64,000 bases of DNA from Kitasatospora purpeofusca (GTDB lineage: Bacteria; Actinomycetota; Actinomycetes; Streptomycetales; Streptomycetaceae), in assembly GCF_000718025.1 (NCBI RefSeq), contig NZ_JODS01000034.1:1-64000 (forward strand), read 5' to 3'. The notes under the pieces are model-generated. The model made no database searches and was not told where the DNA came from. It saw only the letters and a list, made by a program, of their open reading frames with translations. Shown here piece by piece: positions 17,965 to 26,774 of this stretch (the stretch's first letter is position 1; the number at the start of each line of letters is the position of its first letter). The position numbers and the translations under genes were made by a program.

Positions 17965-19315
17965 CCTGACTGCCGATCAGTCGGCCGGCCGCCGAGCGGG
18001 GCGCGGGGGGGCCGCCGCCGGCGGTGCCGTCCGGCCCGCCGTCCGCCGCGCGGGGACGCTGGCGGGAGCGCTGGCGACCGTGCAGCTCGCGGCCCTGCTC
18101 GCGGCTCAGCGCGTCTTCGCCGAGCCGTCCCCGACGGGGAGCCCGTCGCCGTCCCCGTCAGGCACACCCAACGCGAACTGCCCCGATCTGCCCATCTCCG
18201 GCAACGGGATTCTGTGCGTCGACAAGCCGGGTGGTGGGGCGTCCCTGCCCGGGAGCGGGACGGTCGGGACCGTCACGGACCCGTTGGGGGCGCTGGCGAA
18301 GGGGTGTGCGCAGGCGGCGGTGTGGGTGGTGCGGAAGTTGTCGGGGGCGATCGACGGGACGACGGAGGTGGACTTCACCAACGCGTCGTTCCTGCAGCAG
18401 TACGCGGTGGTGTTCGCCGCGTCGACGGTCGTCACGCTGGTGCTGTGGCTGCTCGCGGTGACCAAGCGGGCGGTGCGCGGGGCGCCGTTGACGACGGCGA
18501 TCTCGGAGGCGATCGGGTTCCTCTGGCTGACGGTGGTGGCGTCGGCGTTCACGCCGTTGATCCTGTACACGGTGGTGAGCGCGACCGACGGGCTGACCAA
18601 GGCGATCGCGGTGGGGACGAAGTCGGACACCGGGACGTATCTGGGCGGGTTCGCGGACACCCTGGAGAAGGGTGACATCGGCGGCGGGCCGTTGATTCTG
18701 ATCATCACCTCGCTGGTGGCCGTGCTGGCCGCGGCGGTGCTCTGGATCGAGCTGCTGATCCGGGCGGCGATGCTGTACGTGGGCGCGCTGCTGGGGACGG
18801 CGGTGTACGCGGGGCTGGTGGACAAGCAGCTGTGGAAGCACGTGCGCCGCTGGGCGGGGGTGATGCTGGCGGTGGACCTGGCGAAGCCGATCATCGTGAT
18901 CATCCTCGGGCTGGCGGGTGCGGTGTCGGCCGGGGCGGGGGCGAGCGACGACTTCGCCCGGGTGCTGTCGGGGCTGGCGATCCTCTTCCTGTCGATCTTC
19001 GCGAGCGCCGCCGTCTACCGCTTCGTGCCGGGCTTCGGCGACGAGATCATGAACATGCGTCATGCCCGGGCGAGCGCGGTGTCCGCCGGGTCGGCGATGA
19101 TCAACGGGACCGCGAACTTCATGCGGCAGGGCATCAGCACGCACGGCGACCGCGGCGCCCCGGGCGGCGGGGGCGGTGGGGGTGCCGGCGGCGGTTCGGT
19201 CGCCCCGGGCATCGCCGCCCACGCGTCCCGGGCGCCCTCGCCGCCGCCGCAGGCCGGGCCGCCGGCCCAGGCCTCGGGTCCGACCCGCGACAGCAATCCA
19301 GCGAAGGGAGGGTGA
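17954..19315 (+). CDS. polytopic membrane protein, VirB6/TrbL-like
   Basis: A 453-residue protein with a signal-like first helix ending at ALLAAQRVFA, a Pro/Ser-rich stretch, then about six or seven membrane helices between residues 125 and 350 (for example VVFAASTVVTLVLWLLAV and AAVLWIELLIRAAMLYVGALLGTAVYAG). The C-terminal 90 residues are Gly/Pro-rich and probably cytoplasmic. This topology fits VirB6/TrbL inner-membrane channel proteins. Overlaps the VirB8-like gene. Confidence 0.75.
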   Translation: MPVDLTADQSAGRRAGRGGAAAGGAVRPAVRRAGTLAGALATVQLAALLAAQRVFAEPSPTGSPSPSPSGTPNANCPDLPISGNGILCVDKPGGGASLPGSGTVGTVTDPLGALAKGCAQAAVWVVRKLSGAIDGTTEVDFTNASFLQQYAVVFAASTVVTLVLWLLAVTKRAVRGAPLTTAISEAIGFLWLTVVASAFTPLILYTVVSATDGLTKAIAVGTKSDTGTYLGGFADTLEKGDIGGGPLILIITSLVAVLAAAVLWIELLIRAAMLYVGALLGTAVYAGLVDKQLWKHVRRWAGVMLAVDLAKPIIVIILGLAGAVSAGAGASDDFARVLSGLAILFLSIFASAAVYRFVPGFGDEIMNMRHARASAVSAGSAMINGTANFMRQGISTHGDRGAPGGGGGGGAGGGSVAPGIAAHASRAPSPPPQAGPPAQASGPTRDSNPAKGG

Positions 19316-19322
19316 CGGGTAA

Positions 19323-20897
19323 GTGAGCAGCGAACCGCTCGGCCAGTACGGGGCCCAGTACGCCCAGCCGTACGTGCACCAGCGCCGCACCTACCTGATC
19401 GGCAAGGCCCGCCCGAACGCGCCGATCGGCCGGAACCGGGAGTCCGGCGAGATCGTGCTGATCATCTTCGGCGCGTTCCTCGGCATGCTCTGGGGTCTGC
19501 TGATGCCGGTCCTGCCGCTGCGCATCGCGGGTCTGGTGGGTCTGCCGGCGCTGGCGATCGCGGCCGTGTACGTGCCGTACCGCCGTCGGACGTTCTACAA
19601 GTGGGTGGAGATCAACCGCACCTACCGGCGGACGGTCCGCAGCGGGCGGGCGGTGTGGAAGTCGGACGCGGTCGACGCCGGGACCCGGCTGGACGGCCGT
19701 GAGGTGGAGATCGGCCCGCCGCCCGGGGTCGGGCGGCTGCGCTGGCTGTCGGCGCCGTTCGGGCCGGACGAGGTCGCGGTGCTGATGCACCTGGAGCGGC
19801 GCACGGTGACGGCGGCGATCGAGATCGAGGGCCCGGGTGTCGGGCTGCGCGACTCGGAGGACCAGGAGGCGCTGGTCGACCGGTTCGGGACGCTGCTGAA
19901 GCACGTCGCGAACGGGGACGGCTTCGTGACCCGGCTGCAGATCCTGGCCCGGACCCTGCCGGCCGACCCGGACGCGCACGCCAAGGACGTGGAGCGGCGC
20001 GGCGACCCGGGTGCGCCGCACTGGCTGAAGGACTCGTACGACCAGTTGCAGTCGATGGTGTCGACCTCGTCCGAGCAGCACCGGGCGTACCTGGTGGCGT
20101 GCATGCACTACACCCGGGACCTCGCCGCCGAGGCGCACGCGATGGGGCGGACGGCCACCGGCCGGCGCGCCCGCGACGACGAGGGCCTCGCCTCGGTGAT
20201 GGCCCGCGAGCTGACCGACATCTGCGCCCGGCTGGCGGAGGCGGACATCCGGGTGCGGCAGCCGCTGGGCCAGGCCCGGCTCTCCTCGCTGCTGCACTCG
20301 ATGTACGACCCGGACCACCCGATCGACCACATCCAGGCGATGTCGAGGCGCAATGCCTGGCCGGCCGAGCTGGACGCCACGCATCAGCAGTTCCTCCAGG
20401 CGAAGACCCGGGAGTCGGCGACCCGGGAGCCGTGGTGCCACGCCACCGCGTGGATCAAGGAGTGGCCGCTGACCCCGGTCGGCGTCAACTTCTTGGCGCC
20501 GCTGCTGGTGCACACCCCGGACGTGATCCGGACGGTGGCGGTGACGATGGACCTGGAACCGACAGATGTCGCCATCGAGCGGATGCTCACCGAGAAGACC
20601 AACGACGAGGCGGAGGCCAGCCGCGCCGCCAAGATGAACCGCACGGTCGACCCGCGCGACCTGGCCCACACCGGCCGGGTGGACCAGCGGGGCGACGACC
20701 TGGCGTCCGGCGCGGCCGGCGTCAACCTGGTCGGGTACATCACGGTCTCCTCGCGCAACCCGGACGCGCTGGCCCGGGACAAGCGGACGATCCGGGCGTC
20801 GGCCGGCAAGAGCTATCTGAAGCTGGAGTGGTGCGACCGCGAGCACCACCGCGCGTTCGTCAACACCCTGCCGTTCGCCACCGGTATCCGCCGCTGA
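19323..20897 (+). CDS. SCO6880-family type IV secretion-associated protein
   Basis: A 524-residue protein with two membrane helices near the N-terminus (about residues 40-82) and a large cytoplasmic domain. This matches the SCO6880-type family found beside VirB4-like ATPases in actinobacteria; the cytoplasmic part resembles the N-terminal domain of VirB4 split from its ATPase (for example RLRWLSAPFGPDEVAVLMHLERRTVTAAIEIEG). No Walker motif is present. GTG 19323 lies seven bases after the previous stop. Confidence 0.8.
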   Translation: MSSEPLGQYGAQYAQPYVHQRRTYLIGKARPNAPIGRNRESGEIVLIIFGAFLGMLWGLLMPVLPLRIAGLVGLPALAIAAVYVPYRRRTFYKWVEINRTYRRTVRSGRAVWKSDAVDAGTRLDGREVEIGPPPGVGRLRWLSAPFGPDEVAVLMHLERRTVTAAIEIEGPGVGLRDSEDQEALVDRFGTLLKHVANGDGFVTRLQILARTLPADPDAHAKDVERRGDPGAPHWLKDSYDQLQSMVSTSSEQHRAYLVACMHYTRDLAAEAHAMGRTATGRRARDDEGLASVMARELTDICARLAEADIRVRQPLGQARLSSLLHSMYDPDHPIDHIQAMSRRNAWPAELDATHQQFLQAKTRESATREPWCHATAWIKEWPLTPVGVNFLAPLLVHTPDVIRTVAVTMDLEPTDVAIERMLTEKTNDEAEASRAAKMNRTVDPRDLAHTGRVDQRGDDLASGAAGVNLVGYITVSSRNPDALARDKRTIRASAGKSYLKLEWCDREHHRAFVNTLPFATGIRR

Positions 20898-20935
20898 GCG
20901 GATCCCGGCCGAGCGACTGATCTGGAGGCCCCCGT

Positions 20936-22285
20936 ATGGCGATCGGCAACCTCACCGACGCGTTCACCAGCCTGGCGTTCGGCAAGGTGGAGACCACCCG
21001 GCTGCCGGTGCGCACCTCGACCGGCCAGGCGCAGGCGGTGTACCTGCCGACCGCCGCGCCCGGGCTGGGCGACTCCGGGGTGATCATCGGGCGCGAGGTG
21101 TACAGCGGCAAGGGGTATGTGTACGACCCGTTCCAGCTGTACGGACAGCAGCTGCCCGCCCCGCACTGGCTGGTGCTGGGGGAGTCCGGCAACGGCAAGT
21201 CGGCGCTGGAGAAGACCTATGTGCTGCGCCAGCTGCGGTTCCGGGACCGGCAGGTGGTGGTCCTGGACGCGCAGGGCGAGGACGGGGTCGGCGAGTGGAA
21301 CCTGATCGCGAACGCGCTGGGCATAAAGTCGATCCGGCTGGACCCGATGGCGGCCAGGGACGGCGGGGTGAAGCTCAACCCGCTGGACCCGGCGATCACC
21401 CAGACCGGGCAGCTGTCGCTGCTGCGGACCATCGTCGAGGTGGCGATGGGGCGCGGTCTGGAGGAGCGGGCCGGGTTCGCGCTGAAGGCCGCGCACGGGC
21501 ACGTGGTGGCGACGGTCCGGGACCGCCAGCCGGTGCTGGACGACATCATCGACACCCTGCGCAGCCCCGACCTGTCCTCGGTGGAGTCGCTTGGGGTGGC
21601 CGTGGACGAGGTGCAGTCCTGGGGCCTGGACGTGGCGCTGGTGCTGGACCGGCTGGTCGACGGTGACCTGCGGGGCATGTTCGACGGTTCGACCACCGAC
21701 GGCATCGACCTGGACGCGCCGCTGATCGTCTTCGACCTGTCGCACATCGACCGCAACTCGATCGCGATGCCGATCCTGATGGCGATCGTCGGCGTCTGGC
21801 TGGAGCACACGTGGATCAGGCCGGACCGCAAGAAGCGGATCTTCCTGGTCGAGGAGGCGTGGCACATCATCAACAGCCCCTTCGTGGCGCAGCTGTTCCA
21901 GCGGCTGCTGAAGTTCGGCCGCCGGCTCGGCCTGTCCTTCGTCGCCGTGGTGCACCACCTGTCGGACGTGGTGGACGGGGCGGCGGCCAAGGAGGCCTCG
22001 GCGATCCTCAAGATGGCCTCCACCCGGACGATCTACATGCAGAAGGCCGAGGAGGCGCGGGCCACCGGGCGGGTGCTGGGCCTGCCCCGCTGGGCGGTGG
22101 AGATCATCCCCACACTTTCGCCGGGCATCGCGGTCTGGGACGTCAACGGCAACGTCCAGGTGGTGAAGCACATCATCACCGAGGCGGAGCGCCCACTGGT
22201 CTACACCGACCGGGCGATGACCGAGGACGCGGTGGCCGAACGGGTGCGCGCCGACCACCAGTTGGCGGCCGAGCCGGGGATCTGA
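20936..22285 (+). CDS. VirB4-like ATPase
   Basis: A 449-residue FtsK/HerA-fold ATPase. Walker A is GESGNGKSALEKT near residue 83, and Walker B is RIFLVEEAWHI near residue 303, followed by QLFQRLLKFGRRLGLSFVAVVHHLSD, the arginine-bearing region typical of VirB4/TraC ATPases. It would power the apparatus from the cytoplasmic side. It is last in the cluster, 38 bases after the SCO6880-type gene, and is followed by a strong terminator. Confidence 0.85.
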   Translation: MAIGNLTDAFTSLAFGKVETTRLPVRTSTGQAQAVYLPTAAPGLGDSGVIIGREVYSGKGYVYDPFQLYGQQLPAPHWLVLGESGNGKSALEKTYVLRQLRFRDRQVVVLDAQGEDGVGEWNLIANALGIKSIRLDPMAARDGGVKLNPLDPAITQTGQLSLLRTIVEVAMGRGLEERAGFALKAAHGHVVATVRDRQPVLDDIIDTLRSPDLSSVESLGVAVDEVQSWGLDVALVLDRLVDGDLRGMFDGSTTDGIDLDAPLIVFDLSHIDRNSIAMPILMAIVGVWLEHTWIRPDRKKRIFLVEEAWHIINSPFVAQLFQRLLKFGRRLGLSFVAVVHHLSDVVDGAAAKEASAILKMASTRTIYMQKAEEARATGRVLGLPRWAVEIIPTLSPGIAVWDVNGNVQVVKHIITEAERPLVYTDRAMTEDAVAERVRADHQLAAEPGI

Positions 22286-22289
22286 GCCC

Positions 22290-22330
22290 GGCTCCGGCGG
22301 GCCCGGGGCGTGTTCCCGGGCCCCGGAGCC
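22290..22330 (+). terminator. terminator after the VirB4-like gene
   Basis: GGCTCCGG (22290-22297) and the following GGGCCCGGG pair with the downstream CCCGGGCCCCGGAGCC (to 22330) as a long GC-rich hairpin. It ends the type IV-like operon. Confidence 0.75.
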
Positions 22331-22542
22331 GCGCCGCGGGGCGCCGGTGCGGGGGCGGTCCGGCGCGCGGTGCGGCGGGCAGAGTCCGTCGACGATTCGT
22401 CAGTAGGTAACCCTGTCGTTACGTCCAGGGGCCTGACAGCTACGCGCGTTGACTCTAGGCTGCACTCGCGCAACGACACTCGTCTCGCGCGCCCGGGCCT
22501 GTCCACAGCTGGGCGCTCTCACAGGTGCAGGGGACCCCCTAC

Positions 22543-24336
22543 ATGCTCTCCGTCAGAACCCGACGGTCTGCGTTGGCCGTCGTCGCCGCCGCCGGCCTCG
22601 TCGGCACGGTGGCCATGCCGTCCGCGGCCCAGGCCGCGACCGCCAAGAAGCCCAAGACCGTCAACCTCCAGTTGCTGGCGATCAACGACCTGCACGGCAA
22701 CCTGGAGCCCCCGGCCGGGTCCTCCGGCACCATCCGGGAGATCGACCCGGCCACCGGCCAGCCGGTCAGCACCCCGGCCGGCGGCATCGAGTACCTGGCC
22801 ACCGCGCTGCGCCAGGCCCGGATCCCCGCCGACGACTCGATCACCGTCGCCGCCGGCGACCTGGTCGGCGCCTCGCCGCTGACCTCCGCGCTGTTCCACG
22901 ACGAGCCCACCATCGAGGCGCTGGACAAGCTCGGCCTGGACGTCACCTCGGTCGGCAACCACGAGTTCGACGAGGGCTCCGCCGAGCTGCTCCGGCTCCA
23001 GGACGGCGGCTGCCACCCGACCGACGGCTGCTACGAGGAGGGGCGCACGTTCAAGGGCGCCAACTTCAACTACCTCTCGGCCAACGTCACCAACGAGAAG
23101 ACCGGCAAGCCGCTGCTGGCCCCGTACTGGGTGACCAAGTCGCAGGGCGTGAAGGTCGGCTTCATCGGCGTCACCCTGGAGGGCACGCCGAACATCGTCA
23201 CCGCCGAGGGTGTCAAGGGCCTCAAGTTCGCCAACGAGGTCAGCACGATCAACAAGTACGCCGCCGAGCTGAAGGCCAAGGGCGTCAACTCGATCGTCGC
23301 GCTGATCCACGAGGGCGGCCTGCCGGCCAGCAGCACCTACAACTACGACTGCGGTGCGGCCGGCGAGGGCATCTCCGGCCCGATCGTCGACATCGCCAAG
23401 CGGATCGACCCGGCGGTCGGCGCCATCGTCACCGGCCACACCCACAACGCGTACGCCTGCACCATCCCCGACCCGCAGGGCGTGCCGCGTTCGGTGACCA
23501 GCGCGGCCTCCTTCGGCCGGCTGTACACCGAGATCGACCTGAAGCTCGACAAGACCACCGGCGCGATCGTCCGGCCGTCGGTCAAGGCCGAGAACCACAT
23601 CGTGCGCCGGACCGTCGAGAAGGCTCCGGACATGACGGAGCTGATCTCGCACTACTCCAAGCTCGCCGCCCCGATCGCCAACCGTCCGCTGGGCTACATC
23701 GCCTCGGACATCAACGGCCGTGGCAACAACGACCCGGAGAAGCCGCTCGGCGACGTCATCGCCGACGCCCAGCAGGCCGGTCTCGCGGCCGCCGACAAGG
23801 GCGGCGCGCAGGTCGCCTTCATGAACCCGGGCGGCATCCGCTCCGACCTCGTCTACAAGCAGAGCGGCGCCGAGGGCGACGGTGTGGTGACCTACGGCGA
23901 GGCGTTCACCGTCCAGCCGTTCACCAACATGATGCAGGTCAAGACGCTGACCGGGGCCCAGCTGATCCAGCTGCTGCAGCAGCAGGTGAGCGGCTCCAAC
24001 GACGCCTCGCCGAAGATCCTGCAGCCGTCCAAGGGCCTCAGCTACACCCTGGACATGCGCAACAAGGGCGCCGACCGGGTCGTCGTCGACTCGATCCGCC
24101 TGAACGGCGCGCCGATCGACGCGGCCGCCAAGTACCGGGTCGCGGCCAATGAGTTCCTGGCCGGCGGCGGCGACGGCTTCCCGGCCTTCGCGGCCGGCAC
24201 CGACAAGCTCGTCGGCGCCTCCGACCTGGACGTCTTCGCCGCGTACCTCGGTGCCAACAGCTCGGCCGCCGCGCCGCTGAAGGCGCCGGCGCAGGACCGC
24301 ATCAAGGTCATCGGCCCGGGCAGCGTCCTCGACTGA
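22543..24336 (+). CDS. secreted bifunctional metallophosphatase/5'-nucleotidase
   Basis: A 597-residue exported UshA-type enzyme that releases phosphate from nucleotides outside the cell. A signal peptide ends near AAQAATA. The N-terminal calcineurin-like domain has NDLHGN, AGDLVGASP, VGNHEFDEG and GHTHNAY, the two-metal ligands. The C-terminal substrate domain contains MNPGGIRSDL and FLAGGGDGFPAF. ATG 22543 has AGGGGA upstream; an earlier in-frame GTG at 22525 is less likely. It may help phosphate scavenging, but no clear PHO box was found. Confidence 0.92.
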   Translation: MLSVRTRRSALAVVAAAGLVGTVAMPSAAQAATAKKPKTVNLQLLAINDLHGNLEPPAGSSGTIREIDPATGQPVSTPAGGIEYLATALRQARIPADDSITVAAGDLVGASPLTSALFHDEPTIEALDKLGLDVTSVGNHEFDEGSAELLRLQDGGCHPTDGCYEEGRTFKGANFNYLSANVTNEKTGKPLLAPYWVTKSQGVKVGFIGVTLEGTPNIVTAEGVKGLKFANEVSTINKYAAELKAKGVNSIVALIHEGGLPASSTYNYDCGAAGEGISGPIVDIAKRIDPAVGAIVTGHTHNAYACTIPDPQGVPRSVTSAASFGRLYTEIDLKLDKTTGAIVRPSVKAENHIVRRTVEKAPDMTELISHYSKLAAPIANRPLGYIASDINGRGNNDPEKPLGDVIADAQQAGLAAADKGGAQVAFMNPGGIRSDLVYKQSGAEGDGVVTYGEAFTVQPFTNMMQVKTLTGAQLIQLLQQQVSGSNDASPKILQPSKGLSYTLDMRNKGADRVVVDSIRLNGAPIDAAAKYRVAANEFLAGGGDGFPAFAAGTDKLVGASDLDVFAAYLGANSSAAAPLKAPAQDRIKVIGPGSVLD

Positions 24337-24365
24337 GTCGAGGGTCGCCGGCCGTGAGCCGGCCG

Positions 24366-24400
24366 GGGCGGGGCGCTGTCGGGGCGCCCCGCCCTTTTTT
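24366..24400 (+). terminator. intrinsic terminator of the 5'-nucleotidase gene
   Basis: A perfect 11-bp stem (GGGCGGGGCGC at 24366-24376 with 24384-24394) is followed directly by six Ts. It separates the nucleotidase from the convergent histidine kinase. Confidence 0.95.
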
Positions 24401-24444
24401 CGTGCCCGCGCCCGGGGCCTGCTCTGCTTCTGGGCCACGCGACC

Positions 24445-25944
24445 TCAGTCGGGGGAGGGGCCGCCGGGGAGCCGGACGGTGGCCAGCGCGCCCGGCCCGC
24501 CGTCCTGGGCCGGGCCGAGCGACACCTCGCCGCCGGCCTCCCGGACGCTCTGCGCGACGATCGACAGGCCGAGGCCGGAGCCCGGGAGCTGGCGCGAGGA
24601 CGGGGAGCGCCAGAACCGGTCGAAGACGTACGGCAGTTCGTCCTGCGGGATGCCGGGACCGTGGTCGCGGACGGTCAGCACACCCTCGTCGAGCCGGACG
24701 GCGATGGTGCCGCCGGGTGGGCTGTACTTGACCGCGTTGTCCAGCAGATTGATCACCGCCCGCTCCAGGCCGGCGGCGTCGGCGTGGACGTACCAGGGCG
24801 CGGTGGAGGTCTCGAAGACCAGCCCCGGGCCGCGCAGCTTGGCGCGCTCGATCGCCCGTTCGGCGATCTCGTGCACGGCCACCACGGAGAGGGTGCGGAC
24901 CGGCTTGGGGGAGTCCGGGCGGGAGAGCTGGAGCAGGTCGCCGATCAGCACGGTGAGCTCCTGCATCTGGGCCTTCATGTTGCCGAGCAGCTTGGTGCGG
25001 GTGGCGGGCGGGAGCGGCCGGCCGGTGTCGTCGCTGCGGATCAGCAGATCGACGTTGGTGCGCAGCGAGGTGAGCGGGGTGCGGAGCTCGTGGCCCGCGT
25101 CGGCGATCAGCCGGGTCTGCCGTTCGCGGGAGTTGGCGAGCGCGGTGCTCATGGAGTTGAACGAGGTGGAGAGCCGGGCGATCTCGTCGTCACCCTGGAC
25201 CGCGATGGTGGTGCCGACCTCCTCGGTGCGGGCGATGTGCTCGACGGCGTCGGTGAGCTGGTCTACCGGCTTGAGCGCGGAGCGGGCGACCAGTCGCCCG
25301 GCGACGGCGGCGAGGACGATCCCGCCGAGGGCGACCCCGCCGAGGAGGAAGGCGAGCTGGCGCAGGGATTCCTCGACGGACTTGGTCGGGGCGGCGACCA
25401 TGACCAGCGCTGGCTGGCCGGTGTCGAGCGCGGCCCCGGTGATTCTGATCATGGCGGGATCGCCGTTGGTGTAGTGCCCGTTTCGGATCAGGACCTGATC
25501 CGGGGCCAGACGCAGTGCCCGGACGTCACCGGGGTCCAGGACCATCGCGCGGGCGGCCGTCAGCGGAAGGCAGACCAGGGACGGTTGACCGACAACGACG
25601 AACTGGGTGTCGCGGGGCGCGGAGAGATTGGCGGGCGGGAGCTGGGGCGAGGCCTGGACGTTCTTCAGGGCTGCCTGCGGCGTGCTGGCGCAGTCCTTGA
25701 GGTTGAGGCGTGGCAGCGGTCCGCGCACGTCCTCCAGGTCACTGCGGACCACGCCGTACATCCGCTCCTCGACGATGAACCAGCAGGCCAGCGCCGAGGC
25801 CGCGATCGCCACCGCAACCGCCGCCGTGGTGAGGAAGGTGAGTCGGCTGCGCAGGGAACGCGCGCGGTACCAGGTGCTGAGCCGGCCGCGGCGGCGCGGG
25901 ATGCGCGGCGGGGCGAGCGGCGGCGGGGGGACGGTGGGGCTCAC
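24445..25944 (-). CDS. sensor histidine kinase, MprB-like
   Basis: A 499-residue membrane kinase. Helix 1 lies at about residues 35-60, followed by an outside sensor domain of about 135 residues with two cysteines (KDCAST, SLVCLPL). Helix 2 lies at about 198-222, then a HAMP domain. The H-box is ADAGHELRTPLTSLRTN, the N-box INLLDNAVKYSP, and the G-boxes DHGPGIP and GSGLGLSIV. It phosphorylates the regulator encoded just before it, with a four-base overlap. The neighbouring HtrA-like protease suggests an envelope-stress role like MprAB-PepD. Confidence 0.92.
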   Translation of the reverse strand: MSPTVPPPPLAPPRIPRRRGRLSTWYRARSLRSRLTFLTTAAVAVAIAASALACWFIVEERMYGVVRSDLEDVRGPLPRLNLKDCASTPQAALKNVQASPQLPPANLSAPRDTQFVVVGQPSLVCLPLTAARAMVLDPGDVRALRLAPDQVLIRNGHYTNGDPAMIRITGAALDTGQPALVMVAAPTKSVEESLRQLAFLLGGVALGGIVLAAVAGRLVARSALKPVDQLTDAVEHIARTEEVGTTIAVQGDDEIARLSTSFNSMSTALANSRERQTRLIADAGHELRTPLTSLRTNVDLLIRSDDTGRPLPPATRTKLLGNMKAQMQELTVLIGDLLQLSRPDSPKPVRTLSVVAVHEIAERAIERAKLRGPGLVFETSTAPWYVHADAAGLERAVINLLDNAVKYSPPGGTIAVRLDEGVLTVRDHGPGIPQDELPYVFDRFWRSPSSRQLPGSGLGLSIVAQSVREAGGEVSLGPAQDGGPGALATVRLPGGPSPD

Positions 25945-26717
25945 GCCGCGGTGCCGGCGGCCGGGCGGAGCGCGTAGCCGACCCCGCGGACGGTCTGGAT
26001 GACCCGGGGCAGGCCGCCCTGCTCGGTCTTGCGGCGCAGGTACATCACGTACACGTCCAGCGAGTTGGAGGAGGGCTCGAAGTCGAAGCCCCAGACCGCC
26101 TTGAGGATCTGCTCCCGGGTGAGCACCTGGCGGGGGTGGGCGAGGAACATCTCCAGCAGCATGAACTCGGTGCGGGTCAGTTCGACCGGCTGGCCGGACC
26201 GGGTGACCTCGCGGGTGGCGGTGTTCATCCGCAGGTCCGCGAAGGCCAGGACGTCGGTCTCCTCCTCGACGGCGGCCGCCCGGGCGGCGGCCTCGGTGGC
26301 GAGTGCGTTGCGCCGCAGCAGGGCGCGCACCCGGGCGAGCAGCTCGTCGAGTTCGAAGGGCTTGGCGAGGTAGTCGTCGGCGCCGACGTCGAGGCCGGTG
26401 ACCCGGTCGCCGACGGCGTCGCGGGCGGTGAGCATCAGCACCGGCACGGTGTCGCCGCGCGAGCGCATCCGGCGGACGGCGGTGAGGCCGTCCATCCGGG
26501 GCATCATGATGTCGAGCAGGACGAGGTCCGGCCGGTTGCGTTCGACGGACTCGAGGGCCTCGTAGCCGTCGGTGGCGGTGGCGACCTCGTAGCCCTCGAA
26601 GACGAGGCTGCTCTCCAGGGCGTCCCGGAGGGCGGGTTCGTCGTCGACCACGAGGAGCCGGGCGGTGTTCTGCTGCCCGGGCTCGGCGGGGGTGCGGTCG
26701 TCGGCGGACGGGGTCAT
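25941..26717 (-). CDS. OmpR-family response regulator, MprA-like
   Basis: A 258-residue regulator. The receiver has the acidic pair VVDDEPALRD, phospho-Asp in LVLLDIMMPRMDG, Thr in LMLTARDAV and Lys in LAKPFEL. The winged-helix domain has VELTRTEFMLLEMFLAHP and SNSLDVYVMYLRRKTE, ending in the usual VIQTVRGVGYALR. It is cotranscribed with the kinase and lies 57 bases after the HtrA-like gene. It probably controls that protease and other envelope genes. Confidence 0.94.
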   Translation of the reverse strand: MTPSADDRTPAEPGQQNTARLLVVDDEPALRDALESSLVFEGYEVATATDGYEALESVERNRPDLVLLDIMMPRMDGLTAVRRMRSRGDTVPVLMLTARDAVGDRVTGLDVGADDYLAKPFELDELLARVRALLRRNALATEAAARAAAVEEETDVLAFADLRMNTATREVTRSGQPVELTRTEFMLLEMFLAHPRQVLTREQILKAVWGFDFEPSSNSLDVYVMYLRRKTEQGGLPRVIQTVRGVGYALRPAAGTAA

Positions 26718-26774
26718 CGGCGGTTGCCCTTTCTGGTGGCGGGAGGCCCTGCTCGGGTCAATTGTCGGACGTGC

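Noticed and set aside
14984..22330. The type IV-like cluster read as an integrative conjugative element.
   Set aside because: No relaxase, integrase, replication gene, att repeats or tRNA; the genes match a conserved chromosomal locus.
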